From: Erythroxylum novogranatense
Lineage: Eukaryota > Streptophyta > Magnoliopsida > Malpighiales > Erythroxylaceae
NCBI GenBank assembly: GCA_029891385.1
Contig: CM057235.1
Location: 13,480,001-13,544,000 of the forward strand
Length of the DNA stretch: 64,000 nucleotides
Direction: 5' to 3'
The first letter of the stretch is position 1; each line of letters begins with the position of its first letter. Of this stretch, positions 13,690 through 25,440 are shown piece after piece. The notes below the pieces were generated by a model. The model was given only the letters and a program-made list of their open reading frames with translations. It was not told the DNA's origin and made no database searches. Position numbers and translations under genes: made by a program.

Positions 13690-15460
13690 TTTCCATTTCG
13701 CAGTCTGTTGGTTTCATTTTCGTCCCTGTTGCTGCTAAATCGTTACTAAATCCCTAATCTATCTTTGCCGCTCGCTGCCGCTTGAGAGGACTTGAGAAGC
13801 TTAGTCGTTGCCTGATAGAACTTTAGAAGCAGGTTTATTTATCTTTCCTTTTTCGTCTTGGAAAGTCGAGAACTTCAATACTGTTGAATGTGTGTCCAGT
13901 GGAGGAATATAAATAGACAGATTTCTTACGTTTTCTTTTTCATCCTGTTCTTGGCCTTCCTACTGCAGATATAAGATAATCAGTCCCAAATCCCATTCTC
14001 AATCCAGCTAGAAAACTTGCAGATTTGATATTCTGATATTGCTTACTCTTAGAAGAACAATTCCTTGTTCTTCATCGCTTACCATCAGTCTACTAGGTAA
14101 TTTACTAGTTTTTACTGATTTTTCTGCTCATGGAATCTCCTCAATATATCATGCACTTACTTTGATTACTCGACTATCCTATGGAATTGGGAATCGCTTT
14201 TGTTGAAGTTAAATATGACTGTTTATTTTAGTCGAGGAAGGCCATAAAGCCTAGTTTTGTACCTAAAATTACAAGCTCTTTTTAGTATGCTGTTTAGTAT
14301 TTATTATTGGGTCCAGATTTAGGACCTGAAACCTAGCTATGAGGTTGATCTGAAAGGTAATTGAATATGCTTATTGGTCTTCTGTCGATACCAGTCGAAA
14401 TAGTACATAGTGGTTACTGCAATTGCTTTTGCCCTGATTTTGAAGTTATTGAAGAGTTTACGGTTGGTGTTATCTGTTAATCAATTATGACCATAAAAAA
14501 AGATAAAAGTTCATCTCCTTTGATTTGTTCGGTTATGGTCATTTATATAGATTTTACTACTACTCTGGTTTGTTCAATTGATTTTGAATAGTTGTTGGAT
14601 TTTCAAGTGTATTTTATATAGAGTAGCTTGAAATTTGAAATTTTGGTGTAGTTGGTAAGATTGGAAAAATTGTTAATTCTTTTGTTAATTCAAATTTCAT
14701 TATGTTGGTGTACCATCCTCAAATTTTGGATTGAATCTCTAATTCTTGACATTTTTGGTCTGTTGGTTTGATGCTTTTATTAGATTCATCTGTATTGCAG
14801 ATTTTTAAACTTGATTCGAGATGCCCAAAAAGAGTTCTAAGAAGAATACAAAGACGCTAGTTGAAGAATACAAAGAAAGGCGGAGAGTGGGAATGGTCAA
14901 TAAGGCTTTAGGTTTGTTTAGAGAAATGCAGAAGGTAGGTGTTGAACCGGATGATGTTTCACTTGTTAGTGTGATTTTTGCATGTGCTGCTGCTGGGGCG
15001 CTGGATATAAGGAGATGGATTCATGCATTTATCAAGAGAAGGATGATCGATATGGATCTGGAGCTTAGTACATCATTGGTTAACATGTATGCCAAGTATG
15101 GTTGTATTGAAAAAGCAAAAGAAATTTTTGATGAAATGCAAGTGATGAAAAGTTGTAATGAAATAATGGAATAACGTTACTGGATTTTGGATGTGAATGA
15201 GATTCGATGTGCTTCTTTTCCTATTCATGGGAACTTGTTTAAGCTGACTGGGTGATTAGTTCAAACAGATGATACTATGAATGATGTTATAAGCGTGTTA
15301 GCTTATAACATTTTGAGTTGCATTGCTTACTAAAATTCATGATGTGTTCAATTCTTCTCAGGTCAAGCTCAATCATATAACCTTCCTTGGCTTATTAACT
15401 GCATACGCCCGTGGTGAATTAATTCTTGAGGGTTAACGATTTTGGTCAGCCATGCTTGAG
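13690..15460 (+). pseudogene. truncated PLS-type PPR gene with a 5'UTR intron
   Basis: A frame opens at ATG 14821 and stops at 15172-15174 (117 codons). After a lysine-rich head (MPKKSSKKNTK) it reads as pentatricopeptide repeats of the PLS class: ALGLFREMQKVGVEPDDVS, a G.W.HAFIKR block, then SLVNMYAK.GCIEKAKEIF. Such proteins bind organelle RNA, but a full member has several hundred residues. A further PPR piece (NHITFLGLLTAYARGELI, then RFWSAMLE after a TAA) lies at about 15361-15460, so the original ORF ran on and was broken. Upstream, TACTAG|GTAATT at 14096/14097 and TGTATTGCAG at 14800 make a good 5'UTR intron. The basic head does not look like a PPR leader or a transit peptide, so the locus may be a chimera. 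Confidence 0.6.
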
Positions 15461-15770
15461 CATTCATTATCATATTTTGTATCACACAACTGATAAATGT
15501 TGCAAAGATTCACTTTCGAATATATGTAAAACTTATGTAAAATGGTTATTGTGGCTAAAAAAAAAATGGTGACTCAGGTGATCACTTTTAGATGGATTTT
15601 CAAGTAAATCGTTTAAAAGGGAGTTGGGTATGTATAAACTTCAAAGATGACTATTATGAGTGAGACTTCTTTTAACTGATCAACATGATGTTGATTATAT
15701 GATCCAATCTCTCATGTTCATGCTTTGCATAAGTGGATAGTTTTTCGCTGAAGTTTTGTATTATAATGTA
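15461..15770. other. intergenic, nothing recognised
   Basis: Downstream flank of the broken PPR locus. No ORF or repeat is supported. Confidence 0.5.
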
Positions 15771-15941
15771 CGGCTTTAAGTACTACGTTTGTGTTCAATC
15801 TTGTTTATTGTTTGATTTATGCGCATTCATTAAAAAAAAAAGTATACATAAGCAACGGTTTTAAGTACTACATTTGTGTTCAATCTTGTTTATTGTTTGA
15901 TTTATGCGCATTCATTAAAAAAAAAAAGTATACATAAGCAA
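15771..15941. repeat. 85-bp tandem duplication
   Basis: A unit beginning CGG(C/T)TTTAAGTACTAC and ending AGTATACATAAGCAA occurs at 15771-15855 and again at 15856-15941. The copies are nearly identical and each contains an A-run after GCATTCATT. Confidence 0.95.
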
Positions 15942-16256
15942 AATGTTGGTCATTAGAAAGGAACAAAACTTCGACAGCGCAAATTCTCCTTAAAGCCAGT
16001 TCAAAAGGCTGACAATGAAAATATAGGAACTTCCCTATAACTAAGCTCCAACTACCTCAGTCTCCCCCTCTGCCATCTGCTGATCAGCAGGCCTCTCCAA
16101 TTTCGTACCAATATGTAACTTTTCAAAACAAAAAGTAAAAGGCAATTAATTTGACCTATAGCAACTAATAAAAGGAACGGTGAATCATGTCTAAAAATGC
16201 TTCTCAAATGGAAAAGCCATAATGCAAAAACCAGCAAAACCAATAGGAGATTTTAC

Positions 16257-18272
16257 CATCATTCTGCATTTCTCACACTGCAACAATAAGTTGTTTTCGT
16301 ACTCCTGTTAACAAAAGGAATTAGACACTACTCATCGTACAAACATTGAGTTTCTCTCAAGTTATGGTCTACAATTTCAGCCCTCAGTAACTAAATTTGA
16401 TAAATAGTAGTAAAGAGAAAAACATGCCAAGAAATGTAATTAAAGTCATGATACAGCCTCTTACCCCCAACAAAAAAAAAGTCATGATACAGCCAATGAT
16501 GATAGAAAATTCTCTTGTACCTCTTCCATGTGGCAGACATTGCACTTATCAAGATCTTTCCAATCAATGCGAACAGGTCTATAGCCAAAAGCCAAGTCTT
16601 GATATATATCAGAGGTAAAATTAGACATAGATCACATGGAAGAAAGCCTAGATTTTGACAATCCCTGTTAAAGCATATGGAATCAGCATTCAGCAAAGCG
16701 TACCATGAATATACATCTCCACAACAAACAGACAATTTATTAACTTTCAAGGTAGAAAAATAAGTTGCCCTCAGAATGTCAAAGGAACAAACATTAGTCA
16801 TTTACTTTCAAGTTTCCTGAATGCTGATCCTAGAGTCTATTATTTTACTATTGGAGTTAGTAACACAACCAAGGAAAAAGGGAACAACAGAAACGATGGG
16901 ATATTTGCAGTGGAAGCACAACAAAACTAACCTATGAAGTTATTAATTGGCAAGCAAACTCATGATGTTCAAGATTGCTATGAAGCCATGCCAATCAAAA
17001 GATATTCATTTTGTTGATATCCATGCCAAAAGTTCATTTACCGACAACATTTGTTCAGCATATAAGTTGATCAGTATGTTTCTAGAAACCAATAAGAGAA
17101 TGCTAAGACACGATTATTTAGACTATCAGTATTGACGGGGGTTCTGAGACAAATTAAAGTTTTATACCTTTATTAGCTTTATCACTTCAGGATTGGAGAA
17201 ACCAAACATGTCAGAACCTGATTCATAGACCCTTTCCAATCCATTTTCACCATCAATGCTATTAGAAGTACCATTTTCAAACTTCATTCTTTTGTATATC
17301 TTTTTCCAGCAAGCAGATGGAGTAGATCCTTTAATCTGCAGAAAAGGAGAGGATTGCAGATGGTTCAGCAAGCCATAAGCTAAGAAGTGAGTGCGCAATA
17401 ATATGGTGTGATATGCCAATCAGATATTAGCTTTTAAGGCTAAGAGATATAAAATCCAAGAGCAATTAGAAGGTCACATGCAATCCATCAAGTCAAATGC
17501 ATATCACAAGGCTAGCACTGAAGTTTCCTAATCACAAGAGCTCCTTTTTCACGTATTTGAAATGAGAAGTCTGAAAACAAAGCCATGTGATTACATATCG
17601 AAACAACTAATTAGTGTGAATATGCAAAACAAAAGATGGTAATGTGAAAATGAGGTTTTCCCTTGCATCATTTTGCAATCTTCTAACCACAAAATTACCT
17701 ATCTCCAATCCATATGTAATTGCACTTAATAGTCATTTAAAAATGAGATCAAACAGATATTGAGTCACACACAGATCAAACAGATATTGAGTCACACACA
17801 CACACTGCATAATCAAATTACTGCATAAGATAATACTACCTAAAATTGAAAGATTTTACAACTGAACAAATTGCAAAAGGCTTGTCAGCAGTAAACTAAC
17901 ACATGTTTGTAGAATTAGGCTTTATTTCATCAACATGACCTGTTCTCCATTATCCAATGTCACTCTAAATAAAGGCCGAATCTTTGACTCTTCATCTCTT
18001 AACACTTCCATCTTATATACTGTGTAAACATTTGGATATGAGATGTTCAAAATTGAAAGGAAAAGAAAAAAAATGTCATGCAACTCCAATTAAAAATGAT
18101 CTGACAAGAGAGAGATAACATCTCAAAACAGACACCAAGTTCAGGAAAGGGTTAAAGTTTACTTTCCCACAATACTTACCTGCTATTGAGTTAAACTTCC
18201 TCAAAGCAGTATATCCTTCAGGCCAGATGAATCTATCATCCTGAAAATATTATGAGTCCTTGACAATGCTTC
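16257..18272 (-). pseudogene. ATX1-like: trithorax-like H3K4 methyltransferase fragment (ATX1/2 type)
   Basis: Five exons of an ATX-type gene run on the minus strand. Exons 18272-18180 and 18037-17940 encode the FYRN region (RFIWPEGYTALRKF; YKMEVLRDEESK; LFRVTLDNGEQ). Exon 17335-17168 encodes FYRC (GSTPSACWKKIYKRM; SGSDMFGFSNPEVIKLI). Exons 16664-16521 and 16304-16257 encode the link and first PHD finger start (GYRPVRIDWKDLDKCNVCHM; EYENNLLLQCEKCRMM). Exon phases join correctly. ATX proteins methylate histone H3 Lys4 through a C-terminal SET domain; here the rest of the PHD, the extended PHD and SET are missing, as is the N-terminal PWWP part. It is dead: TAA at 18252-18250 where family members have Glu, TGA at 16634-16632, and AT instead of AG at the acceptor before 18037. 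Kept introns point to a DNA duplication, not a retrocopy. A faint trace of the next exon may persist at 16120-16040. Confidence 0.88.
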
Positions 18273-19191
18273 CTGCAAAAAAGTTTGCAAGCTCTTAGTA
18301 AATGACAAGCTTGCATGGTTCATAAATTGAATTAAGAGTAGTCACTTATGGAAACTTCCAATTATTGGTGTAAAATACATATCGAATCAAATTGAGGGAA
18401 TAAAAGTGAAAGTTAAAGAATACTGAAATTTTCTTTTCTTAACAAGTCAAATCTAAATAACAATATGAGAGGAACATACAGTATAAGTAATTGAATTTCT
18501 TGAAATTATGGAACCTTCAAGCATTGGTTGATTATAAGTATGTTACCAAGGATGACCGATGATAAACAATATGAAGCAAATCGACAACAATATCTTTCTG
18601 ACGATAAAATGGTGCAAGCTAGAAATGTCATCGATCTTTCAATCACTAAGATTCAAGTTTCAGGAATTTTCCGGTTAGTTTATAAGCATTTCAGAAAATT
18701 CTGAAACAACTTGTGAGCTCACCACTATCTTATTTCTAACAGTTACCAATCTCGTCCATTTCATGCTAATTCAAGTCTTCATGAACAAACCGGAGCTAAC
18801 ACCCAACTTCACCCATGTTAACAAATGATTACTTATAGCATATTAAGGAAGAAATAACTTAATCTCAACTGCAAGAAAAAAGCGTAAACTATAAATCAAA
18901 AACGAGGTGAAAGCATACCATTTTAGAGATAATAGCTAACATTAGCTGATGGCAGTGGCTTCCACATATAGCCATGGGCTTAACCAAATGAGGTGAAAAT
19001 GTTGCAGATGGAGAATTGGAATGAGAGGCATTTGGTGCCACCAAAAGCTGCCATTTCTACCTCCATTTTTTAGGTTCATTTTCTTCATCATTCATTAAAT
19101 TAACAAAATAACAAAGTCAGCTCCCAGCACAAGTAGATCTTTCTCCACTTTCATTTTTCCATATAATTTGACTTAGCAAAATGTGAACAGA
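18273..19191. other. no gene recognised
   Basis: Upstream ATX exons were sought here and not found. The segment 18919-19070 has short coding-like runs on the minus strand but matches nothing I know. It may include sequence linked to the trnW relic to its right. Confidence 0.45.
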
Positions 19192-19265
19192 ATCACACTG
19201 TAGGATTTGAACCTATGACATTGGATTTTGGAGACTTGTGCTCTAATGAACTGAACTTCTCATAA
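19192..19265 (-). tRNA. trnW-CCA: plastid-type trnW-CCA relic
   Basis: Read on the minus strand, the sequence follows plastid tRNA-Trp closely: AGTTCAGTTC in the D arm, the anticodon loop with CCA inside GTCTCCAAAA, CCAATGTC, and the T arm TAGGTTCAAATCCTACAG. Differences are mostly G-to-A or C-to-T, and the acceptor stem no longer pairs well, so it is probably not a working tRNA. Plant mitochondria also carry plastid-derived trnW, so the donor could be either organelle. It lies 58 bp beyond the stop of the PPR gene, in the same orientation, and would be part of that mRNA if the 3'UTR is of usual length. Confidence 0.7.
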
Positions 19266-19322
19266 TATACACACTTGAATTCCAAACATTTTATACCCAT
19301 TTGCCTTCAATCGGTTGCAGGC

Positions 19323-20708
19323 TTATAGATTCTCCAAGATGCCATTTATTTTGTCCAAATATGAAATCCGAAGACAAATTCCCTTTTCCAAGCATAAGCT
19401 GGCAATGCTTGACGCTTCCTTTAAATGGTTCTGTTGAGAAAGACCGTTCAGAAGCATAGAATAAACACCAGAGTCAATGGAAAACAACCAACCCATCTTC
19501 TGCATTTCTTCATGCAAGCGAAATGCATCAAGCATCCTTTTCTCCAAGCAAAGCTCTTTAATCATTAGACTACATGCCAAACTATCAAGTTTCAAACCAC
19601 CAGCTAAAATCCGCCAGAACTGCTTCTCAGCCTCCTCAACTTTTTTCATCTTGATTAAACATATTACAAGTGAACTATAGCAATCACCATATGAAACACT
19701 ACCTCCCACGACAACTCTGTCGATCAACTTACATGCCTCTTCCAGACAGTTATGCATACAAATGCCTTGGATCAAATAACTCACTGTGACACGATTTGGA
19801 GCACAACCATAAGCCTCCATTCTATCCAAAATTCCCAGTGCATCCCTAGTCCTACCCTTCTCACTGAAACTCTGAATCACAGAAGTATAAGTAACAACAT
19901 TGGGATTACAATCCCCACCCTCTTTTTCCATCTCTCCCAACAATTCTATTGCCCTTTCTGGGCTACCGAACTTGCAAACTCCGTCAACAATTGTTGAATA
20001 CACTACAACATTAGGCACACAACCGTGTCCTCTCATTACCTTGAGCAATTCACAAGCTTCTTCCAACAGACCCACCTTACAAAACCCTTTTATCATTGAC
20101 ATGTAAGTGATGATATCCGGGTAAAGATCAATCAACCCCATTTCTCCCATTAATTTTTGAGCGTCATCCATTTTACCATCATCACACAACAATTTAATAA
20201 CAACATTATAGGAATTGGTATCTGCACGTATATTAAATTGAGGCATTTTCCTCAATACCATCAATGCTTCATCAACAAGCGAGCCTTCTCTACATAAATT
20301 CAAAACAACCTTAAATGTCTTAACAGTAACCACACACTTCTCCACCCTATAAGCCTCAAATAAATCAACAACAACTTTAGGGCTTTTCTTAATCCTAAAG
20401 CATTCACAAGCTTTGCTATACATATATGAACTATGTCTGTAACCTGCCTGAGAGCCGGCCCAGATAAAGAAACGAAGACCCATTAGCGAGTTGTCGACGG
20501 CGCATCTCTTCAAAACTTCATTGATACACTTTACATCTAATTTCGCTTTGCTACAATTCAGGACTGCTTCAACGTTCTTAGGGTTTTTATGCAGAAGGGC
20601 ATAAAATTTATCACCTAAAGAAGCAGTAGTGAAGCGTAAAGATGAAATATTGGAGGTTTTGGGTATGACTGAAATTGAGAGAAAGCGAATGAAAGGAGGG
20701 AAAAACAT
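19323..20708 (-). CDS. P-class pentatricopeptide repeat protein, probably organellar
   Basis: This is an intact 461-codon intronless ORF from ATG at 20708 to the stop at 19323. The N-terminus (about 30 residues: basic and hydroxylated, no acidic residues, with FIRFLSISVIP) looks like a mitochondrial or plastid targeting peptide. About ten 35-residue helix-turn-helix PPR motifs follow from residue 100. Clear ones contain NSYNVVIKLLCDDGKMDDA, DIITYMSMIKGFCKVGLLEE, NVVVYSTIVDGVCKFG and NVVTYTSVIQSFSEKGR. There is no E, DYW or SMR domain, so a role in RNA stability, splicing or translation is likelier than editing. Block order and the LRFFIWAGSQAGYRHSSYMY segment recall Arabidopsis At5g47360; that match is from memory. 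The lack of introns and of any stop or shift indicates a functional gene. Confidence 0.9.
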   Translation of the reverse strand: MFFPPFIRFLSISVIPKTSNISSLRFTTASLGDKFYALLHKNPKNVEAVLNCSKAKLDVKCINEVLKRCAVDNSLMGLRFFIWAGSQAGYRHSSYMYSKACECFRIKKSPKVVVDLFEAYRVEKCVVTVKTFKVVLNLCREGSLVDEALMVLRKMPQFNIRADTNSYNVVIKLLCDDGKMDDAQKLMGEMGLIDLYPDIITYMSMIKGFCKVGLLEEACELLKVMRGHGCVPNVVVYSTIVDGVCKFGSPERAIELLGEMEKEGGDCNPNVVTYTSVIQSFSEKGRTRDALGILDRMEAYGCAPNRVTVSYLIQGICMHNCLEEACKLIDRVVVGGSVSYGDCYSSLVICLIKMKKVEEAEKQFWRILAGGLKLDSLACSLMIKELCLEKRMLDAFRLHEEMQKMGWLFSIDSGVYSMLLNGLSQQNHLKEASSIASLCLEKGICLRISYLDKINGILENL

Positions 20709-21456
20709 GGGTGTGAGATTGAAATCAAAGAGCTTTCATAAATCGTATTCTCCTATTCCAAATTTCTGTGCCTGTCTGTAAGCGGCATTTGTTTCTTTGA
20801 TGAGTTTTGAGTTAAACCTGAGATGGCATCCCAGATGAAATACCCACTCAATCGAAACCCCACCCAATCGAAACAATACAAATAACTTACCTAGAATCTG
20901 GTGGTAGAACGCTGGAACGTCAAGAAGAGGAAGAACTTTCGGAGCGAGGCTCGAAGATGTTTCAGATGTTGATGAAGAAAAACAAGTTTGTTTCGGGAGG
21001 AGGCAAGGATAGGCTTGTCCAAAGGTAACCAGCTTGAAACGTAGAAGAAGATTATTAGATAAAAACAGGTATTAGATGGTCTTACCTATTCTGTAAAATG
21101 GAAGAATAAAAACAAATTGGTATAGAATGCGTTTTATGTGTTTATTTTAAACCAAACGTTGGCTTAATAATTACCCAAGAAGACGTTAGGAATAGAATAT
21201 TTGTGAAAAGTCGCTGCTTTGCTCCTGGAACCAACGTAAAAGATGTACCACAAACTTCTTCCGCGTGTAAAGACAGTATTGGTCGAGTATATACACATAA
21301 GAGTTGATGATATGCTTTGATGTCAATTTTATCCTGTAAAAGCCAAATATGTAAAACGTACAAAAACTAAGCTCTGGCAGCGGCTGTGTTGTTGCTTCTC
21401 AAAGTTCACTGTTGAAACTTGAAACAAGACTCCGTTTGCCATTCTCCAGAGCTTCA
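20709..21456. promoter_or_regulatory. shared spacer between divergent PPR and methyltransferase genes
   Basis: The two intact genes face away from each other across about 750 bp. The spacer must hold both promoters and 5'UTRs. No TATA box is clear enough on either side to place a start. No ORF or repeat is seen. Confidence 0.5.
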
Positions 21457-24400
21457 ATGGCTTTGTGTGCATATGGCCATAGCCAAAACCTCTCAAATTT
21501 TATCTTGAAAAGCAGAAGCATTGGCAATGATCATGCAAGAAGAAGAACGGATTCTATGATGGTTAAGATGGTATCATCATCCTCATCAACTGGCGCAAAA
21601 GCATACGAGGAGGGGCAGCTACAAATGCCAAAGTGGGCAGGACAGACCCCTCTTTCTCGTCTTGTTCAATCAATCATTGCCTTCAAGCCTCTCTATTCTT
21701 TCCTCAAGCTCGGTGCCAGACAAGTCCTTATAAGGTTCCCATTAATTAAGCACCTGTGACTGTAATCTTTTAAGTGTTTGAGCATGCCTGCTTTGTTTTC
21801 CAAATAATGTGCGTTGATTCTATCATGTTTAGTAGTGAAACATGACTGTGTTGTGGACCATTTATGTCAAGGGCCTCTATCAATCTTTTGATATTTGTTT
21901 TCTTCTGTGTTTTTGAGGGGATTTCCCGTTGATAACAGATAAATGTTGAGTGGGAACCACATCGATCTGCTAGTGGGTTACGGTTATGATAATTATGTCT
22001 GCACAATGTACAGCTATGGTTAATTACTGATACTCTAAATGATGATTTGGGTGAATTCTGGGTGGAACAGGACAGCTGAGAAGAAAGATATTCCATGGAG
22101 GGAGTTGACGAGGGAAGTACTGGAATCTGATGTCTACAAGGAGTTAGAAATCGTTCAGAATTCTTCAGTGATATACCCTGACTGTGATTTTCTTCACTGC
22201 TTACAATGCTTTTCTTACAGATAATATGGCTCCTTCTAATGTTGTTAGGGTAGACATAAGTTCAGAATCTGAAAGCTTCTCTTTAAATTCAACTTATCCG
22301 AAATCCTCATTTGTCACATAATAAACATTAAGTTACTTAAATTTTCGGAAAAAGAATTAAGTTACTTATAAATTTTCTTGTTTCTTTTCTCTATATATAA
22401 AAAAAAGTAGTTCACTCTTAACATTTGTCTTCCTCTAGTTTTCCAAGGGTGCAATTCTCACTTGGAGATTGCTTCAGTGTAGATTTACCTACTCTTTGTA
22501 GGAAATTCACAAGTGGTATAAGGATGAAATGGGTTATATACAAAAATATGACTCATAATCCGTTGCCTTAAAGTTTTGTGTTCAGATATGATGTTCTAAT
22601 TGTATATGGACTTACTGAGAGTAATGATAAAAGAAATCTTTTTCTTTTCATTTTCTCACAACTTTTACATTAATTTAACAAAGATCAGTTATTTTCCTTT
22701 TTGATACTTCCAAGTTAACTTGCCATTCCTTGCATATTCTATTCTCTTTGTAAGTAAGTTGAGTAACATTGGCAAAATGGGCAATTTTCAGATTACCTAA
22801 ACTCCTTCCATGCATATGATGAGGGAAATCTGTCATGGCTGGTAAGAAATTGTTTTAGTTGTATTTGATGATGTGCATTGCTCATTTATTAACACATTCC
22901 AACACTTCTGTTCTGGTTTTGAAGTTGATCCCCTACTTCATGCTATTCTTTTCAAAACTTTAATTTTTTAATTTTTTATAAATCAATTATATGAACTGAA
23001 CTGGTATTCTGGTCAAGCAAATATAATATACCTTAGATTGATACCTCATCATTTTCTTTCTATTAATCTGGTCAAAAAGAACATCGCTGGTGTGCTTTTG
23101 TACTGAATTTTTACTCTTTTACATCTACAAACACAGATGAAAAGAATCCTCCTATGATAATTTTGTCTCTGATTCCAGGCTGCTGCAGAAGCAGAACCTG
23201 CAACCATGGCAATGGTGAGACGAGCAATACCTGACGCTTCTTCATTAGATGAAGCAAATAGAGCAATGAGAGGAAATTGGCTTCAAACTATTGAGCAACA
23301 TCATTTACAGCACTCTGGGAATCATGTAATAAAGGATATTCTTGATGTTGGATGCTCTGTTGGAATCAGCACTAGATTTCTTGCTGATAAATTTCCTACT
23401 GCAAAAGTCACAGTGAGTCTCAATATCCAATCTTAAAAATTTATTTCAAACTAGTAAGCTATAAAAATTATTGAAATTCATATACTCTGAAACTTAAACG
23501 TGGATGGATTGACCTCATGATAGCTTCTGAATCACATCTGGTACAGGGGCTAGATCTGTCACCTTACTTCCTTGCTGTGGCTCAATTCAAGGAAAAGAAA
23601 GTTGCACCCAGGCAAAATCCAATCAAGTGGATACATGCTAATGGGGAAGAGACAGGATTACCATCCAAATCATTTGACCTTATTTCCTTTGCTGCTGTGG
23701 TATGCCATTTTCCCAAAAGTAACACCCTTAAGCTTGTTAAAACAAATGACATAAATGTTTTCATAAATCATAAAACATATCTTATGAGCTTGACCATTAT
23801 GGCACAAGGTACATAGTGACTTCTGTAACATGCTTTCACAAGCTGAAGGTTTGCGAGATATTTTACTGCTTACAAATTAGGGATTCCTTCCACCAAGACA
23901 ATTGAATCATAAAGACCTTTAGCCTCTTGATGTTGAATCTTCTTGACCGTGTTGATCTCTCATGGAACATACGCTATGTTTCTTTGACTGGTAATGCAAA
24001 TATGACAAGTTTTTAGTTTATACGAAGGGGCAAATACACTTTTTTTTTCTCTCTAAGTTTGTCACTGCACCAAAGTAGAACTGGATTTGGTGATGTATTC
24101 CCGCTACTACGGCATAAATATACTCGAGACCTTTCATCAATTCCAACTTTCGACATCTGTTATCATTTTCTGAAGTAAAGTGCTTTATATACCATGGAAG
24201 ATATGTCTAAGAAGGGCAAAATTGCAATGGCCGAAAGCTGAATGTTGGTGCATCTCTATTCTTCATTCAAACTGTCCTGTTATGAGATAGGAGAAAGAAC
24301 CATGCACTATCTATTGAGGCAATGGAATCTTTTTTTTCCTTTCTCCCACTACTGGTTTTGCATGATTTCTACTACACACAGCTTTTTGTCCTGCGAATGC

Positions 24401-25440
24401 TGGCTTATGAATTATGATGATAGTGTATGCAGAATACTCCTCACACCGTCATGCTCAGAACTTGCTCAGGAAGTAGATAGTGAACTTGTCTAGAAACAAG
24501 ACCATAAACATAACAACAACAACAACTCTATTGCACAAGTCTCTCTGCTTTGCGAGAGTTGGGGAAGGGACATCAATTATACTCAGCCTTCTCTTTGCAT
24601 TTTATAAAGAGATTGTTTTCGTAACTCGAACCTGTAATTTTTTGGTTACATAATTTGTTTTTAAAATGATAAATTGATAATGAGAACAGAATTTGTTGTA
24701 TGATTGCTGCCTTTGAAATGAAATTAAGATTGTAGTTGCTTTTTTATCTCTATATTGCGAGAATCTCATTCTGTCTGTACTAATACTATTAATGCTTAAC
24801 ATTTAGAACACGCTTATACATGCAGTTACATGAATGTCCTGAAAGAGCTATAGTTGGTTTACTGAAGGAAGCATTCCGAGTACTTAGGCCTGGAGGCACA
24901 ATTGCTTTGACGGATCAAGCAGTAAGGCCTAATTCCTCAATGTCTTTTTTTCAATGATTTTCAAATGAAACCATTAATCGTTTTTCTTTTCCTTGCAGCC
25001 AAGATCAAAGATCCTTCAGGTATGGTCGAGTACTTTATTCAGCATTTCATGTCATTGATCACATAAAAGTAGTTTATACGCTCCCTTTGGTCCCTTGTTT
25101 GCATCCTGAGTTTATGATGGCTGACTAGGACTAGCTGTTTGTTAGGCTTAATTATTTAAGATAATTGAATCAGTTTTAATTTTAAAACTTTGATTAGCGT
25201 TATAGGTTTACGTACGTGCTTGAGATGACATGTTTCTGTGGCAGATTCTTATGATGTCACATGTTGTTACAGGAATTGTCTCCAGTTCTATTTACATTAC
25301 TCAAGAGCACAGAGCCATTTTTAGACGAATACTATCTGACTGATCTAGAAGGCAGACTAAAGGAAATTGGTTTTGTTAACATAAGAAATGTTCTCACAGA
25401 TCCACGACACATGACTGTGACTGCCACTGTTCCACGTTGA
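21457..25440 (+). CDS. SAM-dependent methyltransferase, class I, probably plastid
   Basis: Eight exons join in frame with GT-AG introns: 21457-21734, 22071-22183, 22792-22841, 23179-23412, 23547-23699, 24826-24921, 24999-25019 and 25273-25440, giving 370 residues. The first 55 or so residues are rich in Ser, Arg and Lys and look like a plastid transit peptide. Then come PWRELTREVLESDVYKEL, FHAYDEGNLSWLAAAEAEP and a Rossmann methyltransferase domain: motif I ILDVGCSVGISTRFL, motif II VTGLDLS, FDLISFAAVLHECPERAI, and the post-motif LRPGGTIALTDQ. It would transfer a methyl group from S-adenosylmethionine; the substrate is unknown. Fold type is that of UbiE/Methyltransf_11 proteins. The ATG at 21457 is chosen because the frame upstream has no ATG. 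Exon 7 is only 21 nt. All exons are open, so the gene is probably functional. Confidence 0.88.
24509..24655 (-). mobile_element. Au-type SINE in methyltransferase intron 5
   Basis: On the minus strand the sequence has a pol III B box (CAGGTTCGAGTT), then AAGGCTGAGTATAATTGATG, CCCTTCCCCAACTCTCGCAA and CTTGTGCAATAGAG, ending in (TTG)n. This is the body and tail order of the plant Au SINE. The A-box end is poorly kept or truncated. It lies in the 1.1-kb intron 23700-24825 and does not affect the exons. Confidence 0.75.

Noticed and set aside
18919..19070. An upstream ATX exon
   Set aside because: Short coding-like runs exist, but no residue pattern fits the region before FYRN and no splice phase fits.
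21412..21456. An earlier start for the methyltransferase
   Set aside because: The frame is open here but has no ATG; a non-ATG start is not needed.
23517..23816. A separate 99-codon gene
   Set aside because: It is exon 5 of the methyltransferase plus intron read-through at both ends.
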